A stretch of DNA of 53,406 nt from Mesaphorura yosii (lineage: Eukaryota; Arthropoda; Collembola; Poduromorpha; Tullbergiidae): assembly GCA_009869945.1 (NCBI GenBank), contig WIXG01000460.1, positions 1 through 53,406 on the forward strand. The letters are read 5' to 3'. Every line of letters begins with the position of its first letter. The stretch's first letter is position 1. Made by a program: the position numbers and the translations under genes. The notes beneath the pieces were generated by a model, which ran no database searches, had not been told where the DNA came from, and worked only from the letters and a program-made list of their open reading frames with translations. Positions 22,690 through 33,572 of this stretch are shown piece after piece.

Positions 22690-23201
22690 TTTTATTCGAA
22701 AACACAGCCCAGCGACTCCCGTTAAATTGCTTTTGTCTATCCCTAGTTTATAGACTTTCTGCAAAGACAAACGGCGTTCTGAGGAAATGAAAGGAGTGCC
22801 GACTAGACTTTCTTGATTAACTTTCAAGACTACTTACTTGACTACTGCGTACGTACGCGTACGCGAAATAACTGAAATGTTAACCAAGTTAAACTCAATT
22901 CGAACTAAATCAGTCCGTCAGTGATTACGCAATAATTCTATTCATTTCAAACATCCGTTAACAGCCGGCTAAACAAAGCTCGCCTGCCTACAAACCGGAA
23001 ATCGGATTTTGGATCCATCCCAAAGTATCGCAAATCGCATTATTGCTGCATTGCTGCTGCTTCAATTTCAAGGCAACTGAAGCCGATGACGACGACGCCT
23101 ACACCGCCCACGTTAAACATGTAAGAGTCCAAGTCACAATATTTACCTGCTGATAAGCGATTTGCTTTGCTAATCGTTGTTGTTGCACTCTTTCTGTACT
23201 T
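22690..23201. other. Intergenic, 5' flank of the GPI-type gene and 3' flank of a chemoreceptor
   Basis: Contains alternating CGTACG runs at 22848-22866. No gene was seen. Confidence 0.4.
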
Positions 23202-24497
23202 CTACTCTATCAGCAGGAGAGCCACGGTATTATTGACGATGAACGCACACATTTCGTAAATGGTGTGCTGACTCAGCCTGATGAACGGCCCAAAGTCAAT
23301 CCGGAAGGGCGCACAGGCCCACAGGTAACGACGGAGGTACCTCGACTTGTAGTACCTATGCTTCTTCACTCGGCGGAGCAGCACGGACTCGTCGACGAGG
23401 TTGGCTCCATTCCCCAGCACGACAAACACGAAGAGGACGCTGAGGAGGAGGATGATCATCGCGTACGCCCGCACCAGCAGTGTCAGCCTGAATTTAATGA
23501 GCAAATACGCGACCACGATCGCAGACAGGACGACGCAGTACGCTTGGGCAGGGAAAAGAATCGCGCTGCAGCAGCTGTTGATTTCCTTCGTTATCAGATG
23601 CAGGCAGCGATAGTTCAGATTCCAGTGGGCTGATCTGCGGAGGAGAGGAATTGTCGATGTGGACCGGTCCTTGTTTGAGGCTCTGAAGTAAAGAAAGTAA
23701 GATGAGGCCAACTTTTAAATGTGCACTAACTCCTGATTGTTCTTTTACTGATAAACTTACCGTAATTGTCTTTCGATATGAAGCCCGTACAGAATCAGCA
23801 CGGCAAAGGCGTACAAGTAAATGTAGAAGGCGGCTGAGATCATCGTTGCAAAGAAGAACTGCAGGGCGACGAGCGGAGGGACCAAATACGGGCTGGCGTG
23901 CTGGGGTGGGTCGTCGGAGTCGCCGGTACCGCCACTGCAAATTGGCCACGCCTTCGAAAAGATGTGCATGTCGCATCTGAGCACGTACGCGCTGGATATC
24001 GCCAGATTCAGGCCCAGGAGGCCAAAGTAGAAGATATACATGACGACGGACGCTATCCAGTCTGCTGGCGGAGGCGTTTTCTTGGCTTTTGTGTACTTCA
24101 TGAAGAAGAAGACGGCGTAGCTCATCGAACGATGGTACAGACACAGGAAGTCTTCTATTTTGAGCACCGTCTGCAAGTGACTGCACGTGCTGAGGACTGT
24201 GAAGGAGAAGACGCCGCAGTGGAACGCGAAACTGGGTTCCGTTGAGGGGCCGACTGTGAGGAGGTTCTGCAAGAAGGCGGCGAGGAAGTAAATGTTTAGG
24301 TTGAGCGTTGGGATGAGAGCCACTTTCCACCGCAGATTTCCTACTCCGCCGCCTGCACCTGTTGGGCAGTAAACCATTCGATTCTGAACCGGATCCCAGC
24401 AGACGGGTGCAGCACCGAGCCACGACACGTACTGCACGATCAGGCGCCCGACATGAGTGCTTTTCCTCATCCAGAATCCGGCATTATCCATTTCCAT
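23202..24497 (-). CDS. GR/OR-like seven-transmembrane chemoreceptor, two exons
   Basis: Exons 24497-23761 and 23682-23202 join in phase 2 to 405 aa. Hydrophobic segments include TLNLNIYFLAAFLQNLL, FYFGLLGLNLAISSAYVL, ISAAFYIYLYAFAVLILYG, AYCVVLSAIVVAYLLI and AMIILLLSVLFVFVVLG, and the protein ends FIVNNTVALLLIE, the terminal pattern shared by the receptors of this window. The gene at 25481-26893 is a tandem paralogue on the same strand, with long shared stretches (LKIEDF/LKIEDL, CDMHIF/CDIHVF, WNLNYR, FPAQAYC). The only intron falls after LHIERQLR, where the neighbour has none. Ligand unknown. Confidence 0.85.
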
Positions 24498-25480
24498 GGT
24501 GGCGGTCTGGCAGTGCTGTTGTACAGAGAGCAGAAGGTCAAAATGCAGATTAGTGACGGACCACTACTGTGATTGCGACTGTGATTTCATGGTGTTTCAT
24601 GCATAGTGACTCCTGCGTGTCGTCGGACACTGCTCTTCTTCTTCCGACCTCTTCGAATGGAAGCCGATGTCCACGTTTTTAAAGGTTAAAACGTTAAAAG
24701 ATGTCAATAGCCAATGCAATGCATACTTGTTTGTTTGATTCACTGAAATTGAAATTGCAAAAGTGCAAAAAGTGCTACTTCTCTTCACTTTCGTTGTTTT
24801 TGTTGTTTTTTTTGTTTGTTTAAACGCGATAAGGAAAAAAGCAAATTAGAAAAATTGCAGGGCAGAAACGACGACACAAGACGAATTAAAGGGAAAGGCC
24901 AAGGTGTTCTCTCGCAACGCGTCGGTGAAAGTCAGACGAATTGCGTCAGTGAATCAGTCGACCACTGGTCTCGGAATGCATTATGTTTTACTTAATTGTA
25001 TGCACTAATACTGAATTGCAAATTACAATTAACAATTACGGACATTAAAGCGGCTCCCCGCGGGGAATACGACTCACCAAATGAATTAGTCTCGTAATTC
25101 GTAAATAACATTCAGAATGCCGGCAATACGTGCTTTGCTGAGTAATTTGATGAAAATTCAATTTACGACTACGGCGATGGACAATTCGCGATTTGGCCTT
25201 GAATCATTCAACAGTTTCCTTTATGCTTCCTTAAAATGGAATGTCAAAAATTTCCAAAATATGCGAAATATGAAAAAATGGAAAGTGCCATTAAAATCGT
25301 AGGTCGGGCTGCTGCTTCGCGTGCTTCTCCGCAATCAAATCCTGCTCTAATCTGGAATGTATTTTTAAGGCAAGGAGTTTATTGAAATAGCATATCTAAT
25401 GATCAGGCAGCATGATAAAAAGTTGTAAAGCTCTTCCTGCGTGTTTTCAGGAAAATCCAAAATTGCGTGCCGCTCCACTT
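24498..25480. other. Intergenic between tandem chemoreceptors
   Basis: Contains a T-rich run (24798-24822) and a CCCCGCGGGG palindrome near 25056. An open frame at 25117-25302 has no recognisable product. Confidence 0.4.
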
Positions 25481-26893
25481 TCACAGGAGGAGCATCGTCA
25501 CCGTATTCGACGGAATGAACGAGAAAAGCATGTAGACCGTCTCTCCATTCATCTCCATGAACGGGCCGAGATTCACCTTGAATGCCCTGCAAGAGCGGAG
25601 GAACCTCCGCTCGTAGCCGCCGTCGCCACCGCGGGCCCGCGCGTGCGTCCCCCGCGTGTGCCCGCCTGCCCGCCGCCGGCTCGCGACGAGCAGCTTCGAC
25701 TCATCCATGACCTTGGCTCCATTTCGGAGGATCGTCACGAAGTACAGGGAGACGAGGAAAATGTACGTGATGCCGTAAACTTGCATGATGAGTCCCGTGC
25801 TCTTTACGAGAAAGTAGACGACGAGGACGGCGGAGAGGACGATGCAGTACGCCTGGGCCGGGAGGAAGATCGAGCCGAGGCAGGAGTCGATCTCCGTCGT
25901 GAGCAGCTGGAAAATGCGGTAATTTAGATTCCAGACGCGGGGGCACCGAAGGAGCGGGAGCGTTTCGGTGGGCACGTCGCCGTCTTCGTCGGAGGCGCGG
26001 AGCTCGCGCTCCATCTGCAGGCCGAAGACGATCGTCGTGATGAAAAAGTAAAGGTAAACCATGAAGGAGATGACGGTGATGTTGACGTAGTACGCTTGGA
26101 GGGCAAACCAGACGGGTACGAGCGCCGGGCTCCTGTGCGAAGGACCACCGCCCTCGCAGATGGGCAGCGCATGCGCGAAAACGTGAATATCGCACTTGGC
26201 CACGTACGCCCACGGCGCGAGGACGAAAGCGACCGCCAGCAGCGAGCAGAAAAACAGATAAAGCACCGCTGCGCATAGAACGTCGACCCGATTCATCGCC
26301 GCAAAGGATTTGGCGTACTTGCACTGAAACTGGACGTAGTACGCCGTCGTGCGGTTGTACAGGCTGATGAGGTCCTCAATCTTGAGGATCGTCTGCACAT
26401 GCGAGGCTAGAGCGAAGATTGTAATGCAGAATGCGTCCGAATGGAACGCGAAGTTCGGGTCAAAGTGGATTCGAGGCGCCGTCAGGAGTCGGTAGACGTA
26501 CGCGGCCAGCACGGCGCAGTGCAGGGCGATCGCGATGAAAATGTGCACCTGCCACCAGGCCCTGGCGCTGGCATTCTGCAGAACGGAGCGCATTTGGTCC
26601 GTCTCGTCATTCCACCGCACGGGAGCGAGCCGCCAGGCGCCGGCGTAGTTGACGATGAGCTTCGCGATCCGGCGAGTGTAGCGCGTCCAGAAACCGAGCG
26701 TGTGCAACTCCGACGCCGAGGCGAGAGCGGCGAATCGACTCACGTCCGTCGCCTGGATCGCCTCCAGCGTGCTCGTCGTCTTCTTCGGTTGGAACGGAGC
26801 GCCGAACGCGTGAGGAAACTCGAGGTAGTAACGCGAAAGCTGAAGGAAATCGGAGACGAAGTACGATTGGAATTCGTGGCTCGGATCTTCCAT
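25481..26893 (-). CDS. GR/OR-like seven-transmembrane chemoreceptor, intronless paralogue
   Basis: One exon encodes 470 aa from the ATG at 26893. An in-frame ATG at 27028 would add 45 residues, but that stretch is Ala/Arg-rich and contains an acceptor-like TTGATCTCAG, so I prefer the inner start. Hydrophobic segments are spread along the protein (VHIFIAIALHCAVLAAYVY, AAVLYLFFCSLLAVAFVL, VISFMVYLYFFITTIVFG, CIVLSAVLVVYFLV, YIFLVSLYFVTI) and it ends SNTVTMLLL. It is the closest relative of the receptor at 23202-24497. It has a longer N-terminus (about 65 residues) and an Arg/Gly/His-rich loop before the last helix (RRRAGGHTRGTHARARGGDG). GC content is clearly higher than in the sister gene. Confidence 0.85.
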   Translation of the reverse strand: MEDPSHEFQSYFVSDFLQLSRYYLEFPHAFGAPFQPKKTTSTLEAIQATDVSRFAALASASELHTLGFWTRYTRRIAKLIVNYAGAWRLAPVRWNDETDQMRSVLQNASARAWWQVHIFIAIALHCAVLAAYVYRLLTAPRIHFDPNFAFHSDAFCITIFALASHVQTILKIEDLISLYNRTTAYYVQFQCKYAKSFAAMNRVDVLCAAVLYLFFCSLLAVAFVLAPWAYVAKCDIHVFAHALPICEGGGPSHRSPALVPVWFALQAYYVNITVISFMVYLYFFITTIVFGLQMERELRASDEDGDVPTETLPLLRCPRVWNLNYRIFQLLTTEIDSCLGSIFLPAQAYCIVLSAVLVVYFLVKSTGLIMQVYGITYIFLVSLYFVTILRNGAKVMDESKLLVASRRRAGGHTRGTHARARGGDGGYERRFLRSCRAFKVNLGPFMEMNGETVYMLFSFIPSNTVTMLLL

Positions 26894-28846
26894 TTTGCTT
26901 TTTTCTGCTGCTGCTGCTGCTCGGCGGGCTGCTGAGATCAATTTTCGATTTTCGAGGTCGGCTCGCGGTGGCTGAGCATGTGAATAAAATGAGACTGGGC
27001 AACGCTGCGCTGCGTGATGGCAGTTCATAAATTACCTGGTCGTCTTTTATTTCATGAATTCATCGCACCACCTGTATTTTTAAATTTTTAATGCTGTATG
27101 CTGGTACGTTTTACGTTTACGACCACGCCGTGCCGTGACAGGTCGTATTGGCAAATTTTATTACAAAATGAGATATTATAGATAAGAAGCCGTGCCGTGA
27201 CAGGTCGTATTGACAAATTTTATTACAAAATGAGACATTATAGATAAGAATACGATGGATGGAACATCTCCAGCTTGACACGATGCAGTGCAGTAGAATA
27301 TAAGGAGCAAGTAAAAGGTTGTAGAATGTGAACGTGTTCGAGAAATGAATGATAAGCCACGCTAGAATTCTGAATACTTTTGTAAAGCTGTAAACCTAAA
27401 TTTAGAATTTACAAGTTTTAGATAAAGAAATAGATGACACGGTTCATGGATGAATTTCTGGCTTTGCTTGCTTATCACCAATCAATCGCTTGACTCGCAT
27501 CGTGGTTGAAAATGTAAGGAAGGGTCAGGTTCTTGTGTTTTGTGTTGCGGGCAGCGGTTGGAGTTGGCGTTGTAAAGATATTCGTTTTTCGATGTTCTTG
27601 TAGTTCACGCAAGGAAATAAATGACATTTCCAAGATTGCAATTTTGCATTTCGGCTCTTTGCAGGCACTTCCATACAAACTTGACTACGACAGTCTTTAT
27701 ATTTAGAATTCGATTACAGGTCGCGATTGAATTGGCTCACTAAAATTGGAAATGGAATTTTTTTTTGCCTTTTTTTCCGGTCGAAGTTGCAGCGTTGTAA
27801 CATGAAAAATTCAGTTGTTTTCAAAAATTCGATATTTTGCACTTGAATCGTTGAATCTTGTGTTCCCTGAAGTACTTCAATTTCCATTCCTATTGCACTC
27901 AATCCAAGCGGGTGTCAATGAAGAGTCATGCACTATGCACTCAATGAAGACTGGCAACGACCATGACAAAAATACAGAAGGCACCACCAACACTCAAGAG
28001 TTTCAAGTGGTTCGCACTTTACTGAGCACACAGCGTAGAATATTAAGCAAGTGCCAATCTAATTACATGAGCAAATGGGAAAAATAAGATGCGAATTTAC
28101 GGATAATGGATTACAATTAATTACGGTCACCGGGTTTCCCTTTGCTGTCTTGTTCAAAGCTGAACGCTTAACTAAACGCTAGAATCGCTAAAGTCATTGC
28201 CACCACTGCCACTGTCATCACGTTATTGACAGGCCAGTTGAGTACATTAGTTCAAGAGCAAGTTTCAAGTGGTTCAGCTCTCAACAATGCCTGTCAGACG
28301 TCAGGCCATTGGGGAATTACGGGATGTGGACGTGAATTACAAAGAAGGACAGCAGTAACAGCAGAGCGCGGGCCGAAGGGCAGTTGTGAAAAATATGGCT
28401 GACTTGATGATTGAATGCTGATGAAAATGGCCAAAATAGTGAGATCAGAATTCAGAATTGCATCAGGCAATGGCAATTTTCGCTGGACGAACAAGGCTGG
28501 CTTCACTTGTGTATTATTGGCTCGTAATTTCCAAAAATTATTTAGCGGGTCTGTCCATTAGCTAATGCCTAATCTCTATTTGCGCAGTGTGGCATCATTG
28601 GCATTGAACTGACTTGGAAAATACGTACGTTTATGTGTTTATGGCTTGATAATTGAGATCACGTCGTTTATCTTGGGGAAATCAACATGACCTCACCGGT
28701 GCACTGCACGGTGCCAGACACTACGAGCTACGGGATCTTCTTCACGTTCTGTTCATGCTTTCTAAACGAGCCCAAAAATTCCAACATCAGCATCAAAGTC
28801 TAGCGTGATGATGATGAAACGATGAAGAGTAGTAAAATCGTAATTC
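26894..28846. other. 2-kb intergenic region with a 62-bp tandem duplication
   Basis: AT-rich apart from the repeat at 27127-27250. Short homopolymer runs (poly-T at 27760-27778). No gene was seen; the open frames are short and featureless. Confidence 0.45.
27127..27250. repeat. Two direct tandem copies of a 62-bp unit
   Basis: Copies 27127-27188 and 27189-27250 are abutting, both 62 bp, and differ at two positions (G/A and T/C). Each begins GCCGTGCCGTGACAGGTCG and ends TTATAGATAAGAA. The pair lies about 230 bp upstream of the intronless chemoreceptor. Confidence 0.9.
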
Positions 28847-29593
28847 ATGAGCATAAAAGCGGCCACATTCCAGACGGACACCGCCTCAGTCTCGGTCAGA
28901 ATTCTACCGTTCCGGAACACTGCACACTGCACCCTGCGGTGGCACAAGAAAATGCGAGAGCCAATCATCAAAGCAGTAAACGTGAATTGTCCCTTCGACT
29001 GCTGTCGGAAGTGGAACATGAATTGTAAGTTGCTGTTGCTGAATATTTGACAGCTCTCGCGCTCTTCGTCACGGCGCAGCACGGCCAGCAGAATTCTAGA
29101 CGATCAGTTTCTATTTTTCCTTGCAGGTTCTCCCGACAAAAGCCAAAGCCAAACCCAACGCTTCGACCGCCTCGACTGGAACGAAATTCAAGGGGCCCAA
29201 GACGAAGCGATAGATTTATCACTGCCAAAGCCCAAATCTCAGGCGCAGACGCGAAAAGAAGATGAAGACTGGATGATTCCTCAGACGGTCGTGCAATACA
29301 AATCGCCACCACGCCCACGGCGGGGGCAGCGGAAGCGGCCGAGTAGGAGCAAGCCACCGCCTGCGCCGGAGCTCCAGCCTAAATTTCGATTCTCAACGGT
29401 CTCAACCGATGGCGGTGTCCAAGAAGCTTTCACGGCGACGCCCGGGCACGAGCCTACGCCACCGCCGCCTTTACTCCTTCGCTGCCCATACTGTATTAAA
29501 TACCACTGTTTTAGCGAATTAAGATTAACGGAACATGTGTTCAGAGAACATCCGGGTTCGGGGCCAGGAGGGCGCGGGCGCTGTGTATCTTAG
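28847..29593 (+). CDS. Tentative one-finger C2H2 zinc-finger protein
   Basis: Two exons (28847-29024, 29127-29593) join in phase 1 and give 214 aa. The second exon is well supported: its acceptor follows TTTCTATTTTTCCTTGCAG and it stays open for 155 codons. It contains a basic, Pro-rich part (SPPRPRRGQRKRPSRSKPPP) and a C-terminal finger CPYC-x13-H-x4-H (CPYCIKYH, then LTEHVFREH). The finger starts like that of DZIP1 (CPYCIK) but the spacing differs by one residue. The first exon has five Cys or aromatic residues around FDCCRKWNM and is less certain; another frame of that exon would lead to an early stop. Family not recognised; nucleic-acid binding is only inferred. Confidence 0.45.
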
Positions 29594-30289
29594 CGATGCC
29601 TTTAGCGCTTGAAGTGCTGAAGCTTAGCAAACGCAACAAGCATTATGCTCACTTTAGTTGGCCATTTGTGTCAGTGACATTGTATTACAATGTTTTGCAG
29701 CAGTGGAATTACCCCTCTGCTGGCATTACAACTTGTCGGCTAGTTTATGTTCGAAATTAGCTTGTATTACACGCAAGAATGATAAATGCCAGATAAATGA
29801 CAGCTTTCTAGTGACCGAGTCCTGTTTCTTGCCAAATGGAAGTGGCCCATGAATATTCAAATTCGTGACAACCGCAAGCATCAAAATTTGATGGAATCAC
29901 TTATTGATGAGACTTCTATTGAAAATCGCCCATATCGTCACCATCTTTCAATCGCCGTCCTTTCAAATTGGAATCCTACGGCGAACGGAACAGGTGGAAG
30001 CCCAGTTGCGCCTGATAATGAAGGGCTTGACTTGGAAACGTAAGTAATTCATCATTCGTGCGGAGCGGTGGAACTTTCATTACAAAGTTAGTTTGTATTT
30101 CTCATTCCTGGAAATAAAACATAATTTTAACCCAACACGGTTATAACATTGCGAATATTTTATTCACGCAGGAATTCATTTATGGCTCTTAATTGGAAAA
30201 TTGTGTGTCTAAATTGGCCAATTTAGATAGGTAGTCTATGATTGCTTCGAGCTGAGTCCGAGTCTGGATTTCAGCTTAATACAGAAAGA
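29594..30289. other. Intergenic, upstream of a chemoreceptor
   Basis: AT-rich. Nothing recognisable was seen in it. Confidence 0.4.
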
Positions 30290-31489
30290 ATGCTGTTCCC
30301 GGCGACTGTACAAGTTCTGGAAACCTTCTACCGTTTCGTCCACTCCATCGGAGCGAGCCCCTTTGAAGTGCAAGTGCGTGTGAGTGCCATAGGCTCCAGT
30401 AAAGCCCGGGCTAGCAGTATTCGGCTGACCCGGCCGACCTCTGCACGTAAATTATGGGCCTGGTACGCGTCAGTCGCGTTTTCCGTGGCGTACACGCTTT
30501 TTATCGTCGTCCGAATCCTGCAGGGGATTTACGTCCTGAACACTCCGCCCGAGCACCTCATCTTCTCGACGTTTGGTGCTATTTGCTGGTGCACAGTGAC
30601 TGTGTTTAATGTCAACAACCTCCGGCTTGGAGACGACGTGGCGCTCTTTATTAATCAGTTCTTCGAACTGAATCGGAAACAGAGACAGATTCATCAAATA
30701 GGCGATGCAGCAGTGTCGTCTGACGCCAATACTCGAAAGATCATCCTCGCCCTGCTCGCGATGAGCGCTCTGTTCTGCGTGGAAATGGTTTTTGTGATCC
30801 TCGTCATGGGCTACGACGTCCCCGTCTTCCCCAGCTCAGTATTCGAGTACACGCGCCTTTCGCGCTGGCATCTCCTCCCGTGGGCAGTGTTTCAGGCTCT
30901 CAACACGTGCCTCGGCGCGGGGGTCATCCTGTTTTACACGCTATCGTTCTACTCGTACATTTTCGTGTTGTCTGGCGCACTCGCTCAGGCTGCCAGCCGA
31001 AGCAGTAGCAGCAGAGGTCGGCCTGCTGATTTGAGCCTCCACCGCCAGCTGCACCTGCTCACGTGCGCCTACGGCACAGCGCTGAAGAATCTCGTCCTCC
31101 CCGTTTTCACCGCAGCACTCATGGCAATTAGCGTCACCTGCAACTACGCCTCCCTCAAAATGGTGCACGCCTTCGGGTTCCCCGCCTACCTCATTCTGCC
31201 CCTCATGAGCTCCATCTCGCTTGGAGCAGCGCTGATCCTCTTCCCAGCCTGCTTTCGAGTGCGCCAGCGGAGTGAAGCGATTCTTAAGACTTGGGTGCAG
31301 TCGCAGGCGCGGACACAGGCGAAGCTCCCGAGAGACAAAAGACAGATGGCACTTCAGGTGCGGGCCCTGAAATCCTGCCAGCCGATTGGCGTCCGCGTTG
31401 CGTCGCTGTACATCATTCAGCCCATCGAAGTCATTGCGTACATGGACCGCATGATGACGTACACGATTAATTTACTGATAGCATTTTGA
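30290..31489 (+). CDS. GR/OR-like seven-transmembrane chemoreceptor, single exon
   Basis: A single exon encodes 399 aa from the first ATG; a TTG-initiated extension upstream is not credible. Segments in order: WAWYASVAFSVAYTLFIVV, LIFSTFGAICWCTVTVF, IILALLAMSALFCVEMVFVI, LNTCLGAGVILFYTLSFYSY, LVLPVFTAALMAISVTC, LILPLMSSISLGAALILF and a terminal MMTYTINLLIAF. The last segment contains TY-x-x-x-L-L, near the TYhhhhhQF signature of gustatory receptors with the QF missing. The run VRALKSCQPIGVRVASLY before the last helix matches MSREVRALRPISLRCGSFF of the receptor at 46455-47690, which puts these two in one subfamily, separate from the 23-27 kb pair. Confidence 0.87.
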   Translation: MLFPATVQVLETFYRFVHSIGASPFEVQVRVSAIGSSKARASSIRLTRPTSARKLWAWYASVAFSVAYTLFIVVRILQGIYVLNTPPEHLIFSTFGAICWCTVTVFNVNNLRLGDDVALFINQFFELNRKQRQIHQIGDAAVSSDANTRKIILALLAMSALFCVEMVFVILVMGYDVPVFPSSVFEYTRLSRWHLLPWAVFQALNTCLGAGVILFYTLSFYSYIFVLSGALAQAASRSSSSRGRPADLSLHRQLHLLTCAYGTALKNLVLPVFTAALMAISVTCNYASLKMVHAFGFPAYLILPLMSSISLGAALILFPACFRVRQRSEAILKTWVQSQARTQAKLPRDKRQMALQVRALKSCQPIGVRVASLYIIQPIEVIAYMDRMMTYTINLLIAF

Positions 31490-32310
31490 GGCAAGGTCGT
31501 CTCCCGTAAGGCGATTAATTATTAATCCTCTCTGTGTGTTTTTAAGGCGGCAAAATTTGAATAAACGTACCGCTCAAAGTGGGAAGCTTCTATTGCCAAT
31601 TGCGAATTGCTTTGCGTGCAAATTGGAATGCGGAATTCATCGTAGTCTAAAGTGTGTCATTATGCGGCGCGTTAACGAAGCACTTGGCATTCGCAAATTG
31701 GCAAATTGTCATTCAGCCCAGCCGGGTTCAGTAGTTTCATCTTCATTACTATTCCATGATTTCACGTTCGATTCGTTCGAGGAAGGGTAGACAACCAACA
31801 GAAAACAGAAAGTACGCGAATTGTCGCGAATCCAGTCCTGAATAATTAATTTGTAGCCAAACTACCACACCAGATTAAAAGTACCCACGATTCGCGAGAT
31901 AGCGTTCTAAATTCTAAAGAAAGAAGCTAACATAAAACGCAAAAGCACAAGTCGCAAGTTATTAAAGAGTATTCATTTTGTAATTGGAACGAAGTCATAG
32001 CTCAACAGCACAGTGAAAGATTCACTTTCATAATCATCTCTGAGACTGAGTCAGTCAGTCGTCGTACCGTTGTCGTTTTGCATAAATTGATAAATTCATC
32101 CATCATTTGGACGTTTTGCGCCTTACGTCTTCTTGAGGTAAGTTCAGTCGTTGCGTTGCAGTGTAGTCATCGTCTTCAGTCTCTTCAGGCTTCACTGGAA
32201 ATTGACTACTGTCCTAATTCTAATTCTTTGTTGGTATTCAGACGCTGTAATTACTCTCTTGTGACTTACGACGACGCTGCTGTAGCTGATCATTGCTGAT
32301 TCGATTAACA
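31490..32310 (+). other. Intergenic and 5' UTR of the CHHC-finger gene
   Basis: A probable 5' UTR intron spans 32138-32241 (donor GAG|GTAAGTT, acceptor TTGGTATTCAG), ending 69 bp before the ATG at 32311. The remainder is AT-rich without a gene. Confidence 0.45.
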
Positions 32311-33572
32311 ATGGCTAGACATGGATTTCGCCAGGATATGGTAAGTAAATACTAAATTGCAAAGAATCCTTTCAAACTGTTAATTTTTGATTGCTGGTCG
32401 TTGGTGAAAATCGTTCCATTAGTAATTAGTTCCATTAATTAATCTGCTGCAGGAAGACCTTCGTGTCGGATATACTAGAGAAGACATCAAAAGCTTGAAG
32501 TATGGAGCAACCACCTCGTTTAATTTGGCACGTAAAGAGAGCTTCATGGTTTGCCCATACAATTCAGTTCATGTCGTTCCGTAAGTTAATGCTATCTGGA
32601 TCAGGATTTCTGATCACTGAGGTTAGGGGGTTTGCTTAATTCACACCTTTATGGATTCGCATCTTCTTTCCAGGAGCTCAAGCTTCTTCAAGCACAAACT
32701 GAAATGCGAACGCAAGTTCAAAGAAGATCAAGGAAGTAAGGAATAAGTGCATTGAACATAATTTTCTCTAACTACGATGTAAAATGTGTTCTCGTTCTTG
32801 TTCCAGTTCCTGATGCTTTCAACGAGATGCAGTACAGAAACCGATTCAGATCCTGCTTGGCGAATGCGAAGCCGCTTCCACAGCCTCCACCACATGTGCG
32901 TAATCTGCGCGAGGTTTTTGGTCTGTCTCCGTTTGAAGGTTCGAGCATCGCTTACCCTAGCGTTCCTGCGGCCGCATTTTCTGATAACGGCGGGACCGCC
33001 CAGACCAACGCCACGGGCACCGCCAAACCTGCGATTCGTGAGCTGCTGATCGCTGACATGAATCTTCCGTATTTGTAAGTTTGTGCTGTACTTATCCTGG
33101 CGCTGCTGGGTTGGAGCGCTCCTTTAATATTCAATGGGCTGCTTGCCAATTGCAATTGTCCAATTGACTCGTTTTCATTGCCCACAGTGAGCCTTCTGGT
33201 TTATCCCCGGCGGCACGCAAAGAATTCCGTGTCCGCCGTCAGGCCGCTGCAGCTGCTGCTGGTTTCGAGTACTTGGACATGGGCAAAGGGGAAGGGCCGA
33301 AGCCGAAGCCGCACGAACACGAAGCTCCGACACCGCCAGAGTCAGTCGCTTGCGATGATGAATTTCAGCTGATCGAAGATATTGACGAGTACGAGTCTTT
33401 CGACGAAGACGACGACGGTGGGAAAGCAAACAAGGGCATGGATAAGAAAGTCAAAGATGATGAAGAGGAGGAGGAGGAAGAAGAGGAAGTCGTGGAGGAC
33501 GACTCTGACGAAGAAGCCGAGTACAGCGATGACGACGAGTTCAGATTTCTCAAATCTGATGACGACAATTAA
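32311..33572 (+). CDS. CHHC zinc-finger protein, GTSF1/Asterix-like
   Basis: Five exons (32311-32340, 32453-32580, 32674-32735, 32807-33074, 33188-33572) join in phases 0, 2, 1 and 2 to 290 aa. Residues 44-64 form one CHHC finger, C-x5-H-x9-H-x3-C (CPYNSVH, then SSSFFKHKLKC), with an intron inside it. This finger is known from GTSF1/Asterix (Piwi-guided silencing), the U11-48K spliceosomal protein and TRM13. Small size, a finger near the N-terminus and a long acidic tail with embedded aromatic residues (DDEFQL, DEYESFDEDD, then a run of Glu) fit GTSF1 best. Typical GTSF1 proteins have two CHHC fingers; only one is visible here. The middle is Pro/Ala rich. A role in piRNA silencing is inference from the finger. 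Confidence 0.78.

Noticed and set aside
22848..22866. Alternating CGTACG palindromes
   Set aside because: Short self-complementary run, no arms long enough for a structured RNA, no repeat elsewhere seen.
26894..27028. Upstream in-frame ATG extending the intronless receptor by 45 residues
   Set aside because: The extension is low-complexity Ala/Arg and holds an acceptor-like site; sister receptors start further in.
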